Assembly: GCF_009557615.1 (NCBI RefSeq)
Contig: NZ_CP045652.1
Location: 2,666,001-2,730,000, forward strand
Direction: 5' to 3'
DNA length: 64,000 nucleotides
Source: Sphingobacteruim zhuxiongii
GTDB lineage: Bacteria > Bacteroidota > Bacteroidia > Sphingobacteriales > Sphingobacteriaceae
The position numbers and the translations under genes are program-made. The notes beneath the pieces are model-generated. The model saw only the letters and a program-made list of their open reading frames with translations, was not told where the DNA came from and did not search any database. Of the stretch, positions 8,753 to 16,978 are shown one piece after another; position 1 is the stretch's first letter; every line of letters begins with the position of its first letter.

Positions 8753-10534
8753 ATACATGCCTTGTCGCACCAATAGCCCTCTGTATTTATTAAATACAGA
8801 CGACTTGGAAACAAAGCCTAGGTATTGGTCATCTTTATTGACAACGGGTAGTATCCATACGTCGTCGCGATTCATCTTGGTCATAACGACTTCCATATTC
8901 TCCGTTTCCAAAATGATATCATTCGGCTTTTGGGCAAGCACCGCGAAGTTCTTATCCTTTCCTTCCTGCTCATCGAGCAGAATCGAGAATAAGCGTTCGC
9001 TATAGATAATACCTAATAGCTTACCGTCATCATCGACAATTGGAAAGATGTTCCGTTTCGAATGTATAATATCAGATTGTCGGTCGATAGGTCTTTCATC
9101 AGGCTTCAATACCACGAAGTTAGTTTCCATAACGTATCGAAGTTTCATCATGCTTAACACCGTTCGATCTTTATCTTCATAAGAAAGTAAATCGCCCGAC
9201 TCTGCCAATACTTTTGTATAAATCGAATGCTTCATCGCCGCTCGATTGATAAAATACGATATGGAGGCCACAAGCATTAATGGAACCATCAAGGTATATC
9301 CCCCTGTAATTTCGGCAATTAAGAATATCCCCGTCAATGGCGCATGCATTACTCCCGCTAAGGCACCAGCCATACCTGCCATTACGAAGTTGGGCACATT
9401 TAATTGTACAATTCCCAATTGGTTCATACCAAACGCAAAAGCAAATCCTATTAGACCGCCCATGACAAGACTAGGCCCGAATACACCGCCGTTTCCTCCC
9501 CCATTGATCGTAAATAGAGACGCAATAGATTTGGCAAATAGCGTTAATACCGTGTAGCAGAGGACAACCCAACCAATATCTTTATAATCTGAGAATAAAC
9601 TATTCTTTACGATTGCATCAAATCGGCCGTCGAGGATTTGTTGAATAGTTATATATCCTTCGCCATAGAGTGCCGGAAATATAAAGATCAATACTCCAAG
9701 CGATATTCCGCTTATCCAAACCTTGTTATAAGGGTTTTTAATCGCGGCAAACCAATTCTTCACCCATTGGGATATCTTGGAGAAATAAACCGTGTATATG
9801 CCTACCAAAACTGCTAACAGCAAGTAGAAAAATAAGGCTTCTACTTCCCATCCCATCGTCGTCGTATGGAAAAGAGGTTCGCTATAAAGAAGTTTTGAAA
9901 TGACTGAAGCTAATGCTGCTGAGATTAATAAAGGGATAAAAGCGGGAATGGAGAACTCAGGTAGCAAAATCTCAATCGCGAAGATCATTCCAGCAACTGG
10001 GCTATTAAACGCCCCAGAGATACCTGCCGCAGCACCACAAGCCAATAACATGGTTATCTCTTTATAACTCAATCCAAAGAAACGTCCTATATTAGAGCCG
10101 ATCGCAGATCCAGAATAGGCAATTGGTGCTTCAAGTCCGGACGAGCCTCCGAATCCGACGGTAAGCGCACTGGTTACGATTTGCGAATAGATGTTATGAA
10201 ATTCGATACGGCTAGATTTCCGAGAGATGGAATATATGATTGGCGTAATTCCATGTTCAAGTTTCTTACCTCGAAGAAATTTACGAACAAACAATACACT
10301 CAAGAATATACCAATGAGCGGGAACACGAGGTAAACGGAATACTTATAATGCCAATCAACATCGTCTTGTAACGCGGAAGCTATGAAATGAGTCATTCCC
10401 TTTAAGAGTGCTGCTGCCAATCCACCGACAATACCAACAACAAAAGCTAAGATTACCAAGAAGTTCCGGTTAGAGATCTTCTTCATCCGCCATTTATTAA
10501 TATACTCCAGTTTTCTTAGCAATCGCTCTCTCAT
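8744..10534 (-). CDS. ClC-family chloride channel/transporter with C-terminal CBS domains
   Basis: 596 aa. The membrane part covers about residues 20-430. The chloride-site motif GGSSGLEAP carries the gating glutamate (about E135) in place of the usual GREGP, and GNGGVFGPS is the GxFxP motif. GIFLIAEITGGY is the later helix, with an acidic residue. Two CBS-like modules fill residues 455-590, with SIIHSKRNIFPIVDDDGKLL-type strands and WILPVVNKDDQYLGFVSKSS; these usually bind adenine nucleotides and gate transport. A TATATTTG promoter element ends only 9 nt before the ATG at 10534, so the true start may be Met17 (10486). Channel versus antiporter is undecided. Confidence 0.93.
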   Translation of the reverse strand: MRERLLRKLEYINKWRMKKISNRNFLVILAFVVGIVGGLAAALLKGMTHFIASALQDDVDWHYKYSVYLVFPLIGIFLSVLFVRKFLRGKKLEHGITPIIYSISRKSSRIEFHNIYSQIVTSALTVGFGGSSGLEAPIAYSGSAIGSNIGRFFGLSYKEITMLLACGAAAGISGAFNSPVAGMIFAIEILLPEFSIPAFIPLLISAALASVISKLLYSEPLFHTTTMGWEVEALFFYLLLAVLVGIYTVYFSKISQWVKNWFAAIKNPYNKVWISGISLGVLIFIFPALYGEGYITIQQILDGRFDAIVKNSLFSDYKDIGWVVLCYTVLTLFAKSIASLFTINGGGNGGVFGPSLVMGGLIGFAFAFGMNQLGIVQLNVPNFVMAGMAGALAGVMHAPLTGIFLIAEITGGYTLMVPLMLVASISYFINRAAMKHSIYTKVLAESGDLLSYEDKDRTVLSMMKLRYVMETNFVVLKPDERPIDRQSDIIHSKRNIFPIVDDDGKLLGIIYSERLFSILLDEQEGKDKNFAVLAQKPNDIILETENMEVVMTKMNRDDVWILPVVNKDDQYLGFVSKSSVFNKYRGLLVRQGMYLK

Positions 10535-10542
10535 ATTATATG

Positions 10543-10550
10543 CAAATATA
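10543..10550 (-). promoter_or_regulatory. Bacteroidota -7 promoter element for the ClC gene
   Basis: TATATTTG on the minus strand matches TAnnTTTG. It is so close to the first ATG that transcripts would be nearly leaderless, or translation starts at the downstream Met codon at 10486. No clear -33 box was found. Confidence 0.5.
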
Positions 10551-10602
10551 GGAACACTTTGCTAGTTACCTAAATGGATTCATGGCTCCGGAAAACATTT
10601 TG

Positions 10603-10610
10603 TATTTTTG
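10603..10610 (+). promoter_or_regulatory. Bacteroidota -7 promoter element for the S46 peptidase
   Basis: TATTTTTG matches TAnnTTTG, 16 nt before the ATG at 10627. The -33 box is not obvious. Confidence 0.45.
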
Positions 10611-10626
10611 AGACGAAACAAATTCA

Positions 10627-12795
10627 ATGATTATGATGAATATTTTAAAGGCGGGCGTATTATTTTCCGCGCTTGCACTGGGTACATTCAACTTCTCGGC
10701 AACAATTCCTGATGAAGGAATGTTTCCGCTGAGTGAACTGAGCCGTGCAGGATTAAAAAAAGCAGGATTAAAAATTAGTGAGAAGGACATTTACAATCCT
10801 GGTCAAATAGGTTTAGTTGATGCCCTTGTCCAAGTTAGTGGATGTACAGGTTCATTTGTTTCTAGAACCGGATTAATCATTACAAACCATCACTGTGCTT
10901 TCTCAGCTGTTCAATTAGCTTCCACTCCAGAGCACAATTATTTGCAGAATGGATTTGTCGCTAATTCGCATGAACAAGAAATACAAGCAAAAGGTTTAAC
11001 AATTCGTATCACAGACTCTTACGAAGATGTATCAAAAGAAGTACTCGAAGCGGTTGCTCAAGTTAGCGATCCGATTCAACGTATTGATATTATAAACAAA
11101 AAGCGCATAGAACTAGCGAAAGCTGCCGAGTCAGCCGATCCTACAATAAAAGCAGAAGTTTCGGAAATGTTTATTGGAAAGAGCTATGTGTTATTCAAAT
11201 ATAAGACGATCGAAGATGTTCGTTTAGTTTATATTCCACGTCGAGATATCGGAGAATTTGGCGGTGAAACGGATAACTGGGTATGGCCTCGTCATACTGG
11301 AGATTTCTCTTTCCTACGTGCCTATGTAGGTCCCGATGGGAAGTCAGCAAAATATGCGAAAGAAAATGTACCTTTTACGCCGAAAAAACATTTAAAGATC
11401 AATCCTAAAGGTGTTAATGAGAACGACTTTGTATTTATCTTAGGCTATCCTGGAAGAACATTTCGTCATCGCCCTGCTCAGTACATTGAATACCAGCAGA
11501 AATTCTTATTACCGTATACCTCAGAATTATATGATTTTCAAAATCAACAAATGCTTCTTGCAGGAAAAGACGATAAATCGACTGAATTAGCATTAGCGAC
11601 ACGTATCAAACGTAATGCAAATGTGATGAAAAACTATCGTGGAAAATTAAAAGGTCTCCGCAATATTGATCTCATCAACAGCAAAGAAATTGAAGACAAA
11701 GCTTTAGCGGATTTCATTCAAAGTAAACCTCAATTAAAGCAAAAGTACGGTAGCTTAATGGCCGATATCGAGAAGCATTATGCCGTTGTATTTGGAGATG
11801 CGGAGAAAGAACTATGGTACAATAACATTTATTCCGGAATTCGCATGCTTCAAGTTTCGAGTTTGGTAAACTCATTCAAAGAAGCTTTAGGAAAAGAGCT
11901 GTCTACAGCAAAACGAGAGCAGCTTTTTAAGATTAATATCGATCAATTTAAGAAACAATTACTTCCACTCTATGAGGGTTATAATGTTTCGGTCGATAAA
12001 ACTATTGGTGGGCATATGCTCGAGCAAGCTTTCCAACTTCAGGGTGCGAACCGTATTTCCGCTGTCGCGAGCAAACAGTTCAAATCACAACAAGATGCCT
12101 CGAACTTTATACAATCAGCGATTGATAAATCAGCGATGAACAACGTTGATAAATTCGTAAACGATGTATTGAAAAATGCGAGCACTTTGATGTCCTACAA
12201 TGACGATTTATTAACGTTTCAAGATGAGCTTTATAAGGAAACAGAGCCTTTCCGTGAGGAACAAAAACGTCGTGAGGGTAATCTAAATAAACTCATGGCT
12301 GACTATGTTGCAGTTAAAGAGCAATTCCAATCGAAGAACTTTATTCCTGATGCTAATTCTACGCTTCGCTTAACTTTTGGAAATATCAAGGGATATAGTC
12401 CAGTGGATGCGACTTATATGGAACCCTTTACAACGGTTCGCGGATTAATTGAAAAAGGCAATTCAGGTGCACCTGAATTCGCTTATCCACAAGCTATTAA
12501 ACAAAACTGGTTAGATAAAAACTTCGGTAGTTACTTCAAAAAGGAAATTAATGATGTGCCTGTAAACATATTATACAATATGGATACTACAGGTGGTAAT
12601 TCAGGTTCTCCAATTATGAATGCGCATGGAGAACTAATCGGTGTCAATTTTGACCGCGCTTATGATGCAACTATCAATGACTTCGCTTGGAATGAAAGCT
12701 ACAGCCGCTCCATCGGCGTAGATATTCGCTATGTTTTGTGGATCGCGGATAAAGTCGATAATGCACAGTTTATTTTGAGAGAACTTGCGATTTAG
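10627..12795 (+). CDS. S46-family dipeptidyl-peptidase, DPP11-like (Asp/Glu-specific)
   Basis: 722 aa with a signal peptide (LKAGVLFSALALGTFNFSA), so a periplasmic serine exopeptidase releasing dipeptides from oligopeptides. The catalytic His lies in ITNHHCAF (about residue 88-89), the Asp in the GGETDNWVWPRHTGDF region, and the Ser in GGNSGSP (about S659). Eighteen residues after the Ser is FDR (R677). In Porphyromonas DPP11 an Arg at the same spacing (S655/R673) gives Asp/Glu preference, where DPP7 has Gly. That predicts DPP11-type specificity, which is inference from one residue. Alternative ATGs are at 10633 and 10636. Confidence 0.92.
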   Translation: MIMMNILKAGVLFSALALGTFNFSATIPDEGMFPLSELSRAGLKKAGLKISEKDIYNPGQIGLVDALVQVSGCTGSFVSRTGLIITNHHCAFSAVQLASTPEHNYLQNGFVANSHEQEIQAKGLTIRITDSYEDVSKEVLEAVAQVSDPIQRIDIINKKRIELAKAAESADPTIKAEVSEMFIGKSYVLFKYKTIEDVRLVYIPRRDIGEFGGETDNWVWPRHTGDFSFLRAYVGPDGKSAKYAKENVPFTPKKHLKINPKGVNENDFVFILGYPGRTFRHRPAQYIEYQQKFLLPYTSELYDFQNQQMLLAGKDDKSTELALATRIKRNANVMKNYRGKLKGLRNIDLINSKEIEDKALADFIQSKPQLKQKYGSLMADIEKHYAVVFGDAEKELWYNNIYSGIRMLQVSSLVNSFKEALGKELSTAKREQLFKINIDQFKKQLLPLYEGYNVSVDKTIGGHMLEQAFQLQGANRISAVASKQFKSQQDASNFIQSAIDKSAMNNVDKFVNDVLKNASTLMSYNDDLLTFQDELYKETEPFREEQKRREGNLNKLMADYVAVKEQFQSKNFIPDANSTLRLTFGNIKGYSPVDATYMEPFTTVRGLIEKGNSGAPEFAYPQAIKQNWLDKNFGSYFKKEINDVPVNILYNMDTTGGNSGSPIMNAHGELIGVNFDRAYDATINDFAWNESYSRSIGVDIRYVLWIADKVDNAQFILRELAI

Positions 12796-12810
12796 AAGGG
12801 AGTAGATAGT

Positions 12811-13032
12811 AGTGAGTATTTAGTAATGAGTATCGAGTATTGGGATGTAAAACATCTATTTAGATTTAGCTTCGATACATACTTAAAAAGACCTATGACG
12901 TTTAATTGTCATAGGTCTTTTCTCTGATTACAAGATACTGAAATGCTAATAGTCGTCTACTTCTTTGTTCTACTAAAATTCTAATATATTGCGCCTATAC
13001 GTCTACCTACTAATTACTAAATACTAAACACT
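12811..13032. repeat. Diverged inverted repeat flanking the terminator
   Basis: GTATTTAGTAATGAGTA near 12815-12831 reappears in inverted, diverged form near 13007-13032 (TACTAATTACTAAATACT). The arms surround the terminator hairpin. This looks like a degenerate A/T-rich intergenic repeat; no gene lies within it. Confidence 0.5.
12886..12921. terminator. Bidirectional terminator
   Basis: A 14-bp stem, AAAAGACCTATGAC and GTCATAGGTCTTTT, with an 8-nt loop, A-rich before and T-rich after. It lies between the convergent peptidase and DUF6265/YCII genes and can serve both. Confidence 0.85.
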
Positions 13033-13044
13033 TTCTAATATCTA

Positions 13045-13902
13045 CTATTTGGTAATATTTTTAGAAAAAGGCAGATACATCGGTAGTGCTGCAGAGCCGT
13101 ACCAATTATAAATTTTAAAGTTAAGCAAGTTATTTTTTATAGCGGGGTCAGTTTTTAGCAAGGTTTCTAAATCGGCTTGGCTTGCTACATTTTGGAAGAT
13201 AAACAGACCGCGGAAACTATCATCATTTTTACCGAAGGGACCTGCAACAATTAGTTTATCTTCTTCAACTAATCGGTTGATATTGGCCATATGACCTTGA
13301 AAGCTTGTATTTATAAACTCTTTATCCTTCGTCTGATTTGTCCCCGTCGTTAGAACCACAAAGAAAAATGATTTCATTCCTCGTTCATCAGCACCTAATT
13401 TCTTAGCTAGAGCTTCATCATAATTACTATTTTCGGGAATATGTGCCGTATTCGGATTTGGGTTACTTTGGCGAATCATTTTATAACTGATTTCTTTTTC
13501 TCCCGCTCCAATGCTAACGCGGATGCTGTCGGCACTTATTTTTTGGTAAAGGATTTTCTTTGGGAAATCATGTTCTGGATTAAGGAATAGCATGTAGTTT
13601 TCACCAACAGATCCTTGAAATGCAATAGTTTTCCCTTGATTCTGACCAATTACACTTGCTTCAAGTTTAAGTTTCTGGTCATCAACTTTCAGATCTAGGT
13701 ATTCCATCATGGTCATTCCCGTCTTGTCCGAAAGAGAATACGAAAAACCTTTTAAATGGGACTCATTCAATATGTCCCATCGTTCGAACTGACTCTTTCC
13801 TTCGACCTTCCAAGTTCCTGAGAAGAATGAGGATACCTTTTCTTGCGCCTGCGTTACTTGCAATGCAAGAAATGTAATGAAGCTGATTGCGTATTTCATC
13901 AT
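13045..13902 (-). CDS. Exported protein with DUF6265 and YCII-like domains
   Basis: About 285 aa. I place the start at the tandem Met at 13902/13899 because a signal peptide follows (KYAISFITFLALQVTQAQ); the longer frame from 13938 adds an unlikely leader. Residues about 20-145 resemble DUF6265 (GTWKVEGKSQFERW, LNPEHDFPKKILY). Residues about 165-270 resemble a YCII-type ferredoxin fold (FVVLTTGTNQTKD, INRLVEEDKLIVAGPFG, GLFIFQ). The YCII part may be enzymatic, but no function is established. Convergent with the S46 peptidase gene. Confidence 0.72.
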   Translation of the reverse strand: MMKYAISFITFLALQVTQAQEKVSSFFSGTWKVEGKSQFERWDILNESHLKGFSYSLSDKTGMTMMEYLDLKVDDQKLKLEASVIGQNQGKTIAFQGSVGENYMLFLNPEHDFPKKILYQKISADSIRVSIGAGEKEISYKMIRQSNPNPNTAHIPENSNYDEALAKKLGADERGMKSFFFVVLTTGTNQTKDKEFINTSFQGHMANINRLVEEDKLIVAGPFGKNDDSFRGLFIFQNVASQADLETLLKTDPAIKNNLLNFKIYNWYGSAALPMYLPFSKNITK

Positions 13903-13980
13903 ATAAAAATCTAGAGCAAACATAAATAAAAGCCTCAATAACTTAAAAGCCCTTTTTTCTGTCTGCCCTAGAAACTACAA

Positions 13981-15006
13981 TTAAACTAAGCTTGTCTCCA
14001 CATCTGCGTATTCGTGGATATATTTTTCAACCATGTCGACCATTTTCTCACTGCCGATAATCAATGGTGTTCTTTGGTGTAATTCTTTCGGATCGATATC
14101 AAGGATCGGCATGCGCCCCGTTGTTGCTTTTCCACCAGCTTGCTCGGCGATAAATGCTAAGGGATTGCATTCATACATCAAGCGGAGTTTTCCTTTAGGA
14201 TATTGCACTGTTGCAGGGTATAGAAAAATCCCTCCTTGAATCATATTCCTGTGGAAATCGGCTACTAATGACCCTATGTAACGAGACGAAAAGGGTCTAT
14301 TGGTTGTTGGATCGATTTCTTTACAGTATTGTAAATAATGCTTAATTGCGGAAGAGAACTGGTTATAATTGCTCTCATTGACCGAGTATACATGTCCGTC
14401 TTTAGGTATCGTCAAGGCCGGATGAGATAGGCAAAATTCCCCGATTGAAGGATCGAGTGTAAATCCATCCACGCCTCTTCCGGTCGTATACACCAACACG
14501 GTTGAAGAACCATAGATAACATATCCCGCTGCTACTTGCTGACGCCCTGATTGTGCGAAATCCTCCTTATCGAGTTCCCCTTCTACGGTTTTACGTTTAT
14601 AAATCGAAAAGATTGTACCGACGGAGACATTGGAATCAATGTTTGAAGAGCCATCCAATGGATCGAAATAAACCATGTATTTCCCGAGACGGTAATGTTT
14701 ACCTTTGGTCAAATCGATACCGTCTTCATGCTCTTCGGAAGCGAGGTAACAGCATTCGCCGCCACGTTTAAGCGCATCCATAAAATGATTATCAGCAAAA
14801 ACATCGAGTTTTTGTTGTTCCTCACCCTGGACGTTGCAATTACCATGTTTCCCGAGAATATCGGCTAATCCCGCCTTGTTGACTTCGCGATGAACAATCT
14901 TGGCAGCAAGAGAGATGGCCTGCAATAAGCGCGTAAATTCACCTTTTGCAGTCGGAAATTGAGCTTGTTGCTCAATAATAAATTGTTCTAATGTTTGTAT
15001 ACTCAT
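13981..15006 (-). CDS. fbp: Fructose-1,6-bisphosphatase, class I
   Basis: 341 aa, the normal length. It hydrolyses fructose 1,6-bisphosphate to fructose 6-phosphate in gluconeogenesis, in the cytoplasm. The metal-binding signature YFDPLDGSSNIDSNVSVGT is clear, with the upstream SEEHED acidic site and the downstream RYIGSLVADFHR, YPKGKLRLMYECNPLAF and EQAGG motifs of class I enzymes. It lies 21 bp downstream of pckA on the same strand, so two committed gluconeogenic steps appear to share one transcript. Confidence 0.96.
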   Translation of the reverse strand: MSIQTLEQFIIEQQAQFPTAKGEFTRLLQAISLAAKIVHREVNKAGLADILGKHGNCNVQGEEQQKLDVFADNHFMDALKRGGECCYLASEEHEDGIDLTKGKHYRLGKYMVYFDPLDGSSNIDSNVSVGTIFSIYKRKTVEGELDKEDFAQSGRQQVAAGYVIYGSSTVLVYTTGRGVDGFTLDPSIGEFCLSHPALTIPKDGHVYSVNESNYNQFSSAIKHYLQYCKEIDPTTNRPFSSRYIGSLVADFHRNMIQGGIFLYPATVQYPKGKLRLMYECNPLAFIAEQAGGKATTGRMPILDIDPKELHQRTPLIIGSEKMVDMVEKYIHEYADVETSLV

Positions 15007-15027
15007 TATTCTATCCGCTTTTAGCGA

Positions 15028-16587
15028 TTAAGCTTCTAATTTGACATACTGTGCATAATTTTCTTCGAACATGCCGTTTAACTTTTCAGCCATTTCGACA
15101 TAGCCTTCCTGGTTTGCCCAAACACGTTTTGGATTCAAGAGATCAGCGGGAACCCCCGGACATTCTCTAGGCATTTGAAGATTAAAGGTTGGATGCAATT
15201 CGAAGCCTGCTTCGCCAATTACATTTTCCATGGCACTGCGAATCAGCTGACGGGTATAAGCCAATTGGATTCTACGTCCAACTCCGTATGGCCCTGCGAC
15301 CCAGCCTGTGTTCACTAGCCAAACTTGAATATCTTTATGGTTTTCCAATCGTTGTTTTAACATTTCGGCGTAACGCATCGGGTGTAGAGGAAGAAATGCT
15401 GCCCCAAAGCAAGCCGAGAATGTTGCTGTTGGAGTCTTTACGCCCATCTCTGTCCCAGCAACCTTCGCTGTATAACCATTGATAAAATAGAACATAGCCT
15501 GCTCTGCTGTCAACTTCGAAATTGGAGGTAATACTCCAAAAGCATCTGCGCTTAAGAAAAAGATATGTTTAGGCGCATTGCAGCAATTCTTATTACTAAT
15601 ATTCTCTATAAACTCCAGTGGATACGAAACCCTTAAATTCTCTGTAATGCTAATATCATTGTAATCAATCTCTCGCGTTCCAGGCTTAAATTTGGCATTT
15701 TCAATTAATGCACCGAACTTGATCGCATTGAAGATTTGTGGCTCATGTTGTTTTGTTAATCCAATTCCTTTTGCATAACAACCACCTTCGAAGTTGAAAA
15801 TTTCATTCTCTGCCCAGCCATGTTCATCATCGCCAATTAGAAAACGTCCTTCGTCAGATGAAAGCGTCGTTTTCCCAGTACCTGATAGACCAAAGAACAA
15901 TGCGGTATCATTATTTTTGCCCACGTTCGCAGAGCAGTGCATAGTCAATACATTGTGCTTTAACGGCAAAAGATAATTCAACGCACTAAATACGCCTTTC
16001 TTAATTTCACCAGTATATGCTGTACCAATAATCAAAATAACTTGACGGGTTAAGTCGACAGCGACACAATGTGCCGTTGGTAAGTCGAGCTCTTCATAAT
16101 CTGCTATCTGTAATTCCGATGCCACCAACACTGTCCAATCGATACGTGCTTGTTTCTCGATATCGGTTTCAATAAACATATTGTCTACAAAATGGCTTTG
16201 AATGGGTGTTTCGCAAACCACGAGAACCTGTTGCGCATACGCTTTATGATTGCAGGCTTGTACAGAACGGATGTAAAGTGGAATTTCGGAAAGATAATTT
16301 GAAACACGGTTTTGGAGCTCATCAAATAGGGCGACAGTCATCCCTTTATTTACTTTACCCCAGTTTACTTGGTCTAAAGTAAATTCGTCCTTAACGATAA
16401 AACGGGACTCTGGTGAGCGCCCCGTAAATTTCCCTGTAGCGAAACTTAATGCACCACTATCGGTAAGAGATCCTTGATTTTGTTTGACAGCATGTTCAAC
16501 GAGTTCTGGTACTGGCAGTTGAACATAGATGGGCTCTTTGGGTCGAATGCCTAGAGCTTCCAATTGAATACTGATTACGTTTGTCAT
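15028..16587 (-). CDS. pckA: Phosphoenolpyruvate carboxykinase (ATP)
   Basis: 519 aa from the Met at 16587. The frame is open to 16677, but the extra 30 residues are not family-like, whereas TNVISIQLEALGI is. It converts oxaloacetate and ATP to PEP, CO2 and ADP. The ATP loop GLSGTGKTTLS, the metal site ligands in IGDDEHGW, and the FEGGCYAK substrate segment are all present. It is followed closely by fbp, making a gluconeogenic operon. It is divergent from the DUF5686 gene. Confidence 0.96.
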   Translation of the reverse strand: MTNVISIQLEALGIRPKEPIYVQLPVPELVEHAVKQNQGSLTDSGALSFATGKFTGRSPESRFIVKDEFTLDQVNWGKVNKGMTVALFDELQNRVSNYLSEIPLYIRSVQACNHKAYAQQVLVVCETPIQSHFVDNMFIETDIEKQARIDWTVLVASELQIADYEELDLPTAHCVAVDLTRQVILIIGTAYTGEIKKGVFSALNYLLPLKHNVLTMHCSANVGKNNDTALFFGLSGTGKTTLSSDEGRFLIGDDEHGWAENEIFNFEGGCYAKGIGLTKQHEPQIFNAIKFGALIENAKFKPGTREIDYNDISITENLRVSYPLEFIENISNKNCCNAPKHIFFLSADAFGVLPPISKLTAEQAMFYFINGYTAKVAGTEMGVKTPTATFSACFGAAFLPLHPMRYAEMLKQRLENHKDIQVWLVNTGWVAGPYGVGRRIQLAYTRQLIRSAMENVIGEAGFELHPTFNLQMPRECPGVPADLLNPKRVWANQEGYVEMAEKLNGMFEENYAQYVKLEA

Positions 16588-16978
16588 TATATAGGCTTTA
16601 TTTTGCGACAAATCTAGATATATTTTTAGCAAGGAAAAAAGAAAATTTAGCATATTGTAGGAAATACACAATTTCAATTACCTGTATATCAATTGTTTAA
16701 AATTTAAAAAAATATCAACTCGTTTTAGCTAAAAAATAGAATTATCCTTTAGCAGGATGTCTATTTTTGATTTCGAACAATATAGGTCTATACAAACGGA
16801 TAAAATACGTGTAGCTATGCAGTTACAGTGCTGTTTCCATGTTGTAACATGTAATTTTTTACAAGAATTATCATAAATACGTCAAATCGATAAAATCGCT
16901 CTTTCATATTCGAATAATAAAGCTGTTATTTGCATAACTTTTTGAACAAACTAATACAAAAGTCAGAAAGTAAGAACT
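16588..16978. other. Divergent promoter region pckA / DUF5686 gene
   Basis: About 390 bp, A/T-rich, with an imperfect inverted repeat around 16842-16863 (TGTAACATGT and TTTTTTACA). It must hold promoters in both directions, but no perfect TAnnTTTG-TTTG pair was identified. No gene is seen. Confidence 0.5.

Noticed and set aside
12811..13032. A/T-rich repeated motifs considered as a CRISPR array
   Set aside because: Only two diverged copies in inverted orientation, no regular spacers and no cas genes; no CRISPR array was seen anywhere in the window.
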